The notes beneath the pieces are model-generated. The model made no database searches and had not been told where the DNA came from. It was given only the letters and a program-made list of their open reading frames with translations. Both the position numbers and the translations under genes were made by a program. 64,000 bases of DNA from Hydractinia symbiolongicarpus (taxonomy: Eukaryota > Cnidaria > Hydrozoa > Anthoathecata > Hydractiniidae), in contig NC_079878.1 in NCBI RefSeq assembly GCF_029227915.1, positions 8,926,001-8,990,000 of the forward strand, given 5' to 3'. Positions within the stretch are counted from its first letter, which is position 1; every line of letters starts with the position of its first letter. Positions 45,001 to 57,000 of this stretch are shown one piece after another.

Positions 45001-48000
45001 TTTGTGTCAAGAAGATGAAAAGTATGCTCCTGTCTGTGGAAGTAATGGAAGAACTTATGCTACAAAATGTAGAATGGACTTAGACTCTTGCATGAAGATG
45101 AAAGAAATAACACCTGCGAAAGAAGGACCATGTGGTAAGTAATCCAAGATATGTGCTTTTTCTCTGATTCCCTGTACAACTTTATAACTTTCTCGATGTA
45201 TTCGGTATACTCCAGTTCTAGTTTACGTGAAAAAAAATACAAAAATGCATAACTTTTCTATGTATACACGTGTGTGGAATGTTGGTTAACTAGTGTATGA
45301 ACATTTTTTCCATTAAAATTAGGAATCAAGGAGAAAACTAGTCTTATCTATGTGTTCGATGCCTCTAACAAAGTATCGTCAAAACAATTACTACAGTTGA
45401 AAGATTTGGCTAAAGCGTCCCTGCAGTCCTATGACATATCTCCTAGCAAAACGAGAGTTAGCGTGATTTCATTTGCTCAAAATACTAAAGATATTTGGCA
45501 GTTTAAAGATGAGCAGTCGCTGAAAATAATTAAAGGCGCAATCAGCGATATTGGAAAGAGCAATGGCAATCCGGATTTTGACAAAGTAATCAAATACATC
45601 CAATCAAATGTTTTAAGAAATGTACCAGAAAAAGAAAACAGCATCTTGATACTTTTCACAAAAGGAAGCAGTATTGATGGAAAGCAAGTGGCCGATATTA
45701 AAAAGAAATTACCCAGTGTGAAAACCATTGTTGTATCAATTGGAAAGCTTGGTGAACCATTCAGCAATTTTGATATCAGAATCATCAAGACCGATCAGGA
45801 GAAATTACCTGACAAGCTAGATGCGATTGAAGATGGCGTTGGAAAATTGATAGGTATTTTCTTATTTTCTATTTTTAGTGGAATCTAGTGATTTCAAGGC
45901 ATTTTGCCTATGTAAATAAGGCAATGGAAATATTAAAATATCAAAAAGCTGCAATGCAAGTTTTGATGTTAAGTTTCTGTTACTCGTAGGCAAGAGGAAA
46001 TTAGATCTTGTATTTGTACTTGGTGCAATTGGAAAAACAGCAGAAGTTATATTCAGAAAAGAAAAAGAATTTGTTGCTAAGCTTCTAGACAGTTATGCAA
46101 TATCGAAAGACGGAATGTTACCAGCATTAGTTACATACGATGCAAAAACAGTAACATATATTGGAAATATGAAAACGAAGAAAGATGCTCAAGAAGAATT
46201 TGCGAAACTAAAGTATCAATCTTCACAAAACATCGTCAAAGCCTTGGATACAGTGAAAAAAGAAGTATTGTCAACATCAAACGGTGCTCGCAAAGATGCT
46301 TCTAAGTCTGTTCTAGTTTTTATAAATAACAAAGAACAGCTTAGTGATGATGTAATTAACCAGATTAAAACACTAGAGAATCAAGACGTGAAAGTTATTC
46401 TTGTTGCTGTTGGTCCAAACATTTCCGCAAATGATGCTAAAACAGCTGTCACAAATCCTGATCATGTTATTTATGTTAAGAACCCTGATCTCTTAGTCAC
46501 TAAAGTTCTTGATACAGTTGATGCCGCTGAAGAAGGTAATGTGACGTTTAAATCAGCCTATTAACTTTACTGCTTAGTTTCATCCCAACCTTAATTTTAT
46601 CGAAATTATTATCATATGTTGCAGCATAAATTGTACCTAATGATTTATCAACAATAATGTTATTTAGATAAATGCAAGACAACTGCTTGTGATTATTATT
46701 CCACATGTGTCCAAACATCGAGTGGAAAAACCGAGTGTGTATGTCCGGTGTGCACGTCTACTGAATATTCTCCAGTGTGTGGTGACAATGGACATACCTA
46801 TGCAAATGAATGTTATATGAAGAAAGATGCTTGCAAAAAGAAAATAGAAATTATTGCTGCTAAAGACAAAGCTTGTGGTATGTTTGATATCTAAAGCATA
46901 CATTTTTTAGGGTAACATAATTACATTGGTCTGATTGTTGTAATTTTCTTCCAGGTGTAAAAGAGAACTTGGATGTCGCCTTCATTGTTGACTCCTCAAA
47001 ATCAATTACTAAAGAGAGTTATGACGAGATTAAGAAGTTTGTAATTGCAGCCATTTCCACATTAAATGTTCAGCCATCCAAAACACACATCTCCGTTGGA
47101 AACTTTGGAAACAATGCTGAAAAAATTGTTGATTTCTCAAGTGGCACTAATAAGGATATAGTAAACAGTGAAATCAAAAATGCCATAAAACTTGGTGGTC
47201 AGAGAGATTTAAAAAAAGCTTTAGATTACGTTGATCAGACTCTATTCAGTTCCACATCTGGTAGCAGAGAAGACGCGAAGAAAGTATTAGTTATCGTAAC
47301 GGGAAATGAAATCAACCCCACTAAAGATGTTGGTTTTGTCACAAGCGTCAGACAGCTAAAAAGACGAGACATTAAAATAATCGTCGTCGGTGTAAAAGTT
47401 GATGATGACGTTGTTACCGAGCTTTCAGTTCCAGATGATTACATTACTTTGATAGAAAACTTCAAAGAATTACCTGTAACATTAGGAAAAGTAGAAAAAC
47501 ACTTAAGAGGAAAAGGTAATTTTTTTCTCCGTGTATTTTTAATGCTATAATGTATGCTTTTGCTCATAAAACGCCGTCTATGGTCGGAATGATGATTTTT
47601 TTCTAATAAATTTAATACCCTTTATTTTATAGGTGTCAAACTTGACTTAGCTGTAGCTGTCAGTGGCACAGCGAATGTAGAGTTGTTTAAAAAGCAAATT
47701 TCGTTTATTACCAACCTGATAAAAAATTACAAAATCGATGCTCAAAACACTCTGGTGAGTGGGCTTACTTATAGCGACGATGCTCGAATATCATTTAAGT
47801 TCGATCAATCGCAGACGCAACAACTTGTGAAGCTGTACTTTGATAAGATGAACAACAATGGAGTTGGCAAGAATCCTAAGAAAGCAATAAATGTGATTTT
47901 GGAGAGCGTGTTTTCAATTTCGAATGGAGCTCGTGTTGGTATACCGAAATCTTTGATACTCTTTATCGGTGAACAAGCTGACATATCAACTCTGAAAGAG

Positions 48001-51000
48001 GATATAGACAAAATTAAAGCTCGTGGTGTCAATCTTATTATTGTTGCTATTGATGGAGATGGAAAACCGTTCAGAACATTTGTTGATGACCCAAACAAAC
48101 TGTTTGTTTTTGAAAATACTGACAATGTTTACAAGTTGGTTGATCCTGTTGTCGCCAAAACATTACCAGGTACATCTTGGACTCTATTAATTACAAATAT
48201 GTTACAGATGATGTTAATACTTTTGCAAGTCCTTTTTTTAATAACTAAAATATCTTATTTAGATGCCTGCGATAGTAAATCATGCGAGTTCTACAGCAAA
48301 TGTGTATCGTTAAGTGACCAATCAACTGAATGTGTTTGTCCTGTGTGTAATGATGATGAATTTAAACCTGTTTGTGGATCTGATGGTCAAACATATTCAT
48401 CAGCTTGTAAAGTGAAACGAAAATCTTGTCAAGAAAAGAAAGAATCAAGTATCGCAAAGTCTGCAGCATGTGGTAAGTATTATATCTTGAATATACTTTC
48501 TCGTAATGCGATCGACAGATTTGCTTTTTTATTTGATTTAGTGTACATTGTGACCATATTTGTCAATGTTTCAAGATTATTGCATATATGATAACATCGA
48601 CATTGTCTTATTTGTAGGAATACCTGGAAAGATAGACGCTGTGTATGCAGTTGATACATCCAGTGAAGTTTCAGAAGACGTTTTAGATAAAATGAAATCA
48701 TTCATTAAAAATTCTCTCGAGATGTACACAATCTCTCCGAAGGGCACGCACGTTGGATTGTTGCAGTATGGAAATGGTGCAAGCGTTAAATTGTCCTTGT
48801 TGGATGGCAATAACAAGCCAGGAATTGCCGAAAACATTAAGCTTTTATCATTAAATGGTGGTCGTCGTCAAATGCAAAAGGCTATTCGCACAGTAGACTC
48901 TCAAATGTTTGTTCCAAGTGGTGGTGCAAGACAAGATGCTTCTCAAGTTTTGATTTTAATCACAACTGGTCAAAATTATCCTGCTGGTAAAGCTGATCTT
49001 CCAAAAGCAGCAAAGAAGTTACAAGAAAGAGGAGTGAAAGTTATTGTAGTTACTATTGGAAGTGAAGATAATCCAGATGCTAATGATATTGTTAGTAATC
49101 CTGATAAAGTGATCAAAAGCAAACCTGGTAATCTGGCTGATAACATTGGTGAACTCGAGCGGGAGATTGGAAAATCAATTGGTGAGTGATGGAATTCTAA
49201 AATTAAAAATGTTTCTATTTATTCCATACAACCCCAAACGCTATGATTGACATGTATACATATGTGCGTATGTAATACTGCGTTTAAGTACCTGTTTAGG
49301 TAAGGGAAAGGAAGATTTAAGATTATTGAGAACATCAGGGCCATAGCTTCACGTTTGTCTTTACACCACAAAATTGCACAGTCCATAATACTTTCACATT
49401 AACATTTATTGATATATTTAATCTTTTCTATTAAACATTTACTCCACTTCTTCTTCTTCAGGTGAAAAAGAAGAACTCGATCTTGGTATCATATTTGGAG
49501 CTTCAGGACCAAATTATGTGCAATTATTTAAGGATCAACAACTCTTTGTTAGCGATATATTCAAAAGGCTGGAAATAGGTACTAACGCTATTTTGCCTGG
49601 CTTTGTCGTTAAGACCAGCAACCCTAGAATGCTGTCACAAATAGGTAGTCTGGTAACTAGAAGTGGTTCTGTTAAAGAAGTGAATCGTATTAGAAACCCC
49701 GGTGCCAGTAACAACATGAATGACGCTCTACTTGAGGTTAAGGATACTTTATTCAAGAAAGAAAACGGTGCTCGAACAGATGTACCCAAATCTGTTCTAC
49801 TTTTCATCAATGGACAATCGAAACCTTTGTTACTTGATACTTTGAAGCAACTTAAAGATTTGAATGTTCGAATTACTGTTGTCACGCAAGGAAAAGGAAT
49901 TGATAAAGATAAAACAAAGAATGTGATGCCAAATGTGGATGCTTGGTTCTTCCCTGAAGATTTGGAAGATATGAGAAGAAAAATTAAACCAATCACTAAT
50001 TCATTATTCTCAGGTACCCGTTGGAACATCACTGTTTTTGTACCTATTTTTACCTGTTTTTAGTTTTATCTTTTACAATCCTTGTTTCCAATTTTACGCT
50101 GTCAACGTTCAACACATCACCTCTCTTATTGCTAATACCTTTCTAGATCCATGTGAGAAAGTAACATGTCCCTATAATGGTAAATGTGTGACGCGGCCTG
50201 ACAGATCCACGCAGTGTACATGTCCAGTCTGTCCTCTTGATGAAACATACAAACCTGTATGCGGAAATGATGGACGATCATATGCAACGAAATGTAGAAT
50301 GATTCAAGAATCGTGTGAAATTAGAAAGGAGATCAAACTTGCTAAAGAAGGAACTTGTGGTAAGGTTTAAAATCATCAATTTTTTTGTCTTTTTTCCATT
50401 GAAATTATAAACACAATATTTTTTTCTCTGTTTTTTTGTTTTTTTCTCTTGGTCTCTTAGTAAAATTTATTAAGATATCTTTATCTTATGCATTTATACT
50501 TTTACTAATTTTTGTGATTACTATACGATCTTAGCAGGTATTTTCAGGTAATTTTTTAAACCTATTATTCTTCTACTCTCAGGAACAATCGACAAGCTTG
50601 ACATCGTATTTGCATTTGATACATCAGACAACGTTTCGTCTCAAGATATTGAGAGAATGGCCAGATTTGCAAAAGCCACACTTCAGTTTTATAACTTAGA
50701 ACAACAAAAGACGAGAATAGGCATTGTAAGTTATGGAAAGCAGACTGAGTATGTCTTAAAACTGAAAGATACAAAGGGATCAGATATTAAATCTGCCTTT
50801 GACTACGTTCCAAATATTAATGGCAACTCTAATACAGAAGAAATGTTGCAATTTGTTGATCGTAATATATTCCTCAGCAGTAGCGCAAGCAATAAGAGAC
50901 TCGTAGTTATATTCACGAAAGAAATTATTAGGGGTGACAAACTGACAGATATGACATCTCAACTGACGCCTCTTAAATCTAAAGGCGTGAAGTTTGCAAT

Positions 51001-54000
51001 TGTTTCTATTGGAAATAATTTACCTGATGAGTTAAAGACGCTGATTGACAATCAAGTAACATTCGTTGATGATATCAAAGAACTTCCCAAAGTTTATCCA
51101 GATGTTGAACAATTTTCTGGTGATGCTGTTGGTAAGCCCTTTAAATCGTATTATTGCTTATAATCCTATCTCGATAAGTTGGTAAACTTGTGATACTGAC
51201 TATATTTTTTATGATTTAAAACGTTTTTGCATACCTAGAACTGGAAGCATAGAATCTACTGGATAGTTAAACCTAATGAATAGTCCACTCAGTGACACCC
51301 CTGCACCTTCTTAGAATTACATCTAAGAATGTTTAATGAGTTTTGTTCAATTATTTATTTTACTGAAACGCTTTACTCCATTTTGTTTAGCTGATTCTGA
51401 ACCACTCGATCTTGTATTTTTGCTCGGTTCCAACGGAAACGATGCCGATAAACTCTTCACCAAACAAATCGAATCAGCGAAAGCTCTTCTACCAAGTTAT
51501 ATCATCTCGGAAGATAAAACACGCGTTGGAATTGTAACATACGGTCAAGATCCTATCCTCGACCTTCGATTAAAGTCTGGTCTAAAAAAACAAGTTGTTG
51601 TGCAAGAATTTTCACGGCTGAGAAATCCCAATGATGGTAACAATCTAAACAAAGCACTGAAGTTCTTAAAGGATTCTGCTTTTAATGTTGCAAATGGTGC
51701 AAGAGCTGGCGTGACTAAGCGCGCCATAATCTTTTTGGATAAACCTTTCTCTGGAAATCCAGCTGATTTAGGTGTTCAGGCTAAAAAAATTAAAGATGCT
51801 GGTATTAAAATCATTGTTATTGGAGTGGGTGATAATTTCGATGATAAATCTATTAAAGATGCATTTGGTGATATTTATTTCTTTCCGGAAGATCTTGGTT
51901 ATATTGATCGTATCATCAAACCTATTGTTCAAAGTACGAAGAAAGGTAAGTGGCTTGAAACTTATTACAATTGTAAAAGATTCTAATTCACCTTTCTAAT
52001 TGTTATTAAATGCGTTTCCTTCTGAATAATTATAACCTCTAATCAACCGTATTTTCAGATTCATGTGAGGATGTCAAATGCAATTATTACTCCAGCTGCA
52101 TATCGCGAACTGTTGGCAAGGGCATATGCACATGTCCCATATGTGATGATAAGAAGCAATATAAACCAGTCTGTGCTGATAATGGTTTCAGTTATGCTAA
52201 CTTATGTAGAATGAAAAAACATTCATGCGAACTGCAAAAGGTCTTGAAACCTGTCAAGAACAAGGCTTGTGGTAAATATATCGATACTTCAATTTAACTA
52301 GAAACAACTTTATATTCGTTTGCTCTTTGTGGGAACCACTAGCGATAGCTTTCCTAAATATTATGAAATTAAGCAGACTATCGCTTGTGCATAATTTTTT
52401 TGAATTCTGGGGGATATTTACCGAAACTAGACATCACTATGAAGGTAATATTTTACCAGTACATCGGGTTTTTTATTCGAAGATTATTGTTATTGTTCTG
52501 TTGCTTGATAATCAATCGTCCCTACGTTAAATATTTTTAGGAGTTGAAGGTGTATTTGATATCGCGTTTGCATTTGATACCTCCAATGACATTACTGGCC
52601 CGTATTTCCAAGAAATGAAATCATACGCAACTGGAATGTTCAACAGCTACCCAATCAAATTAAACCAAGTACACGTATCATTGCTAAGCTTCGGCGATAA
52701 CGTTTTAAATCAACTCAACTTCAGAAACGGAGACGATATTGTCAAAGTAAAGTCAGCATTGCAAACACTGCCACGTTTTAATGGGAATAGAAAATTAGAT
52801 ACCTTCTTAACATATGTTGATTCTGTTGCATTTACTAACGCGGGAGGACATCGAGCGAATGCTGGAAAAGTGCTGGTTCTTTTTACAACTGGAAAACCAT
52901 TTGGTAAAGTAAATGATATTACTTCACTCGCCAACGCAATGCACACTAAAGGTGTAAAGGTCATTGTTGTTGCGTTGAATCTTGCAGATACTGATAGAAA
53001 GACATTTGAATTGATAAGTGGAAATAGCAAGAACCTAGTACCGTTTGGTAAAACATCTGACCTTCCAAATACATTTGGTACTGTTGAAAAGGCAGTATCT
53101 GACGCAATAGGTTAGTTTCCACGTTTAACATTTAAATTTGCACTTTATTTCCGTACCTTACAAACTAATCATTGGGTTCGAAGGAGTGCATTTATAGTGA
53201 AAGTTGTTTTAATAAATAACGTTTCCCTTGTGTTTTTTTAGCGCCACCAGTTCTTCTTGATCTTGGTATCATTTTCTCCATGACTGGTTCCAACCCTGCA
53301 GAAATCTACAATGCAGAAAAACAATTCGTAATGAAGTTATTGAACAGTTTCACCATATCCCCTCAAAACACACTGCCTGGTATTATACAATACGGAAGAG
53401 TGTCCAAACTTCAATACAGAATTGGTGATCTTACAAGCTTGCAACAAACTAAATCCGCCATCGAAAACTTGAGTCTTGGAACTCCTGGAAACAACATGCT
53501 CATGGCATTAACTGAAGCCAGACGCGATCTGTTTAGTAAACAATATGGTGCTAGGAATGGCGTTCCGAAGTCTTTGTTGATATTCAGTACTGAGAAAACT
53601 GATACACTCGCGGATGATTACAATAGGGAGCTGGACAGATTGAAAGAACAAGGAGTTAAAATCACGGTCATTGGAATTGGATCACTCGTTGATAAGAAAG
53701 AATTAAAAGGAATTAGTACTACTGATGATTCGTTTTTCTTTGTAGACGATTTACCAGGAAAGGAAAAGCCATTCTTTGACCTTGTAGCAAAAGAACTTCA
53801 ACCAGGTTAGGGGACAATATATTGTTTTGTTTTTTTTCATTTATGAATTGTGAATGTTTAAAAAAGCAAACTACAAACTTCTATTTCCCTGCAGGATACT
53901 TTAAAAAATATAAGATTTTCCCAAATGCCTTGAACTACCTACCTACCTTAAATTTTGTAAGATGTGAAACCAGATAAACATATTTCGTTGAAAAGGAGCT

Positions 54001-57000
54001 GTAGTGAATTGTAAAACATATGGTTTGTTTTTAGATGCATGTGTTAAAACGAATTGCTTATTCCATTCGAAATGCTTTAACACTGGTGGAATGACAACGA
54101 AATGTGTATGTCCCTTATGTGCTGACGAAACAGCATATTCACCAATATGTGGAGATAATGGTAAAACATATGCGAATACGTGCTGGATGAATCGAGACTC
54201 CTGTTTTCAGCAAGGACATATAAAGATTGCTAAGCCTACTGCATGTGGAGTCGATGGGAGGGTCGATATCCTTTTTGCTATTGATGGATCAACCGGTGTT
54301 TCCGCAGATACATTCAACAAGTTGAAAGCATTCGCTGAAGCGTCTGGGCGAAGCTATACTTTAAGTGAAAGCAAAGCAAGAATTGGACTTATTGTTTTTA
54401 GCAATAACGTGAAGCGGTATCTAGAATTTCAAAATGGTATCAGTTATGAGAATTTCCAAAATGCATTGCAAAACGCACAGCCGATTGGTGGCCCCCGAAA
54501 TATCAATGCTGTATTGCAATACATAAATGCTAATATATTCACAACGATACGTTCAACTACTTCTGGTCAACCGTTCCTTGTGTTGTTCACAACTGGTGAC
54601 AATCAATCCAATGATGTAGATTCAAGATACCCTGCAGCGAAGGCTTTAAAAGCAAAACAAGTACGAATCATAACCGTTGTTATTGGCGAGGAGTCTTTCT
54701 TAGACGATGCAAAGAAAATCAGCTCCAGTGCTCAGGATGTTATCTTTGTGGATGATGGGATTACTATGGTACCAGGAGTATTAGGAGACCTCGAAAAACA
54801 TATAGGAACCAGTCAAGGTAAAGAGAATGTAAAAGTATTTAGTGTAAATTGTGAGAGCTTATGATTATTTTGCACAGGAAAAGGGCATGTCCTAAGTGAG
54901 GTGTAATAAGTTGTGTCCATTTCATTTTAATCTTCCTTTAATATATAATGTTTTTTAGCTACTCCCGAGAAACTCGATCTTGGTTTTATTATTGGTGCTT
55001 CTGGTCGAAAGGCAAGCACAAACTACATGCAGCAAATTGATTTCATTACTGAAATGCTAAAATCATACACCATCTCAACAAAATCCACTTTAGTTGGAGC
55101 AATATTAAATGGAAATAACCCCAGCTTACCTATCAAATTTGGAGACGCCGTAACATACAATTACTTTATTGGGCTGTTGAAAGGTCTGAACAATCCTGCT
55201 AATGGCAATAACCTAGACAGTTCTTTCCAAATTGCTAGAACATCGATGTTTTCAGAAGACAACGGTGCAAGAAAGGACGTACCAAAAACTTTGCTTGTGT
55301 TTGTGGATAACAAAATTACTGGAGATGTTGTAGATTTGGGGCAGGAAGCTAGAGCTTTGCAAGAACAAGGAGTGAAAATAGTGTTGATTGGAACTGGTGA
55401 AGATGTTAATCCAACTGATTATGAAGATATTGTGGATGTTTATTTCTTCCCGGAAGATTTACCATCAATGAATCGAATCATATATCCAGTCATTCAGGCT
55501 GTCCTACCCGGTTAGTAAATAAGTTTGTTTGTGTTGCTTACGTTGCAATAAGATAAATTAAAAGTCACATAATTGTTAATAAAACTGATAAGGTGGTCCA
55601 CTCAGTCATGTAAGTCAAGAATTGTCAAGGACTTTTAAAATATATCAGGAAACAGTCAGGAATATTAAGAATTTATTTACATGTCATGAAAATATCAGAA
55701 GTTTTATGTTTATATGGCCATGCAGAACTTTTTCAATTTTTACAATAAGGTATTGAATTTCAAGGTAATCCAAGCATTATTGAGATGTTAATACCAACTA
55801 TTTTTGAATCAAAAACTATGTTGTATTCTAACCTTTCATTGTTTTTTACAAACATAATATTTAGATGAATATGACTTCCCTTTTATCTTCAGATTTGTGC
55901 CTCACGACGCAATGTAAACCATACAGTATATGCATCAATTTGCCAGACCGAAGAACAGAATGTATTTGCAAAACATGCGATAATAATTACGACCTGCTTT
56001 GTGCTGACGATTTGAAGACCTACCCGTCGAAGTGTCGATTGGAAAGTAACATCTGTTTGCATGGGACACCATCTAAGATTGTTGACAAAAAAGCTTGTGG
56101 TAAGTTTGAGTAAAAAAAAATTATGTTCTTGAATGGTGCAGGTGAGATGATCTATGTCACAATGAGGTGATCTTGTTTTCTTTTGTCTTTTCTTTTGTTT
56201 TATTTATCTATATTTTGTTTTCCGATTCAGATGTTTCTGGTGCAATGGACGTTGTCTTCTTATTCGATGGTTCCAGATCAGTTACCTCGAGAATGCTAGA
56301 TCAAATGCAGCATTACGCTACAGCCGCTATAAAGGGATATAATCTTTCCCCTTCAACAACTCGAGTTGGTCTTGCAATATATGGAGGTGATTTTAAAATT
56401 GCGCAGTCACTGACACCGTATCAAAACAACCTACTTTCAGCAATGAACAATGTTAACCCAGTTGGTGGTATACGACGGATGGGAATGGCATTAGATGCGG
56501 TACAAAAGCAAATGTTTGATTCCTCAAACAGCAGAGATGATAAGGCAGGAAAGGTGGTCGTTCTTTTTACCACTGGCCCCAATAATATAGCTGGCTCACA
56601 AATGCTCCAACAAGCTGCCGAATCAATGACATCAAATGGTGTTGAAATTGCTGTTGTTGCTATTGGGAATGACGTTGATTTGCCACAACTGCAAAGTATT
56701 GTCACGCAACCGTCCAATTTATTCCATGCCATTTCTTGGTATTACCTACCCGATTTCATTCATAATATTTTAGTTCTTGCCGTATCTAAGCAAGGTATGT
56801 TGCTGTTTTCTCATTCCCTTTGTTGATCTAAATTTGCTTAATACATTAAATTTTTTAATATTTTAACATGTTTTTTTTTGCAGAACGTGCTGGTCTTTGC
56901 AATCCATCACTTTATTACAACTTTGCTAACGCGTCCAATGGCTTTGTACCGGATGAATCTGGTTCAGAGAATCATGGCAGTTTGCAAGATGCAGTACGAG

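Larger units (their letters stand above)
41439..46535 (+). repeat. Higher-order repeat copy 7 (nine exons)
   Basis: Complete register, about residues 10059-11370 of the part in the window; 5,229 bp to the next alpha exon. Confidence 0.87.
46668..51945 (+). repeat. Higher-order repeat copy 8 (nine exons, last third diverged)
   Basis: Register alpha-1-2-beta-3-4-gamma-5-6, about residues 11371-12687 of the part in the window. Modules up to vWA4 resemble copies 4-7 closely, but the final two vWA exons (50583 and 51391) are clearly diverged. The homogenised zone therefore ends inside this copy. Confidence 0.84.

Noticed and set aside
9459-51945. CRISPR-like or satellite array because of regular spacing
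   Set aside because: The repeated units are coding exons with splice sites and diverged introns, with a period of kilobases in a eukaryotic gene.
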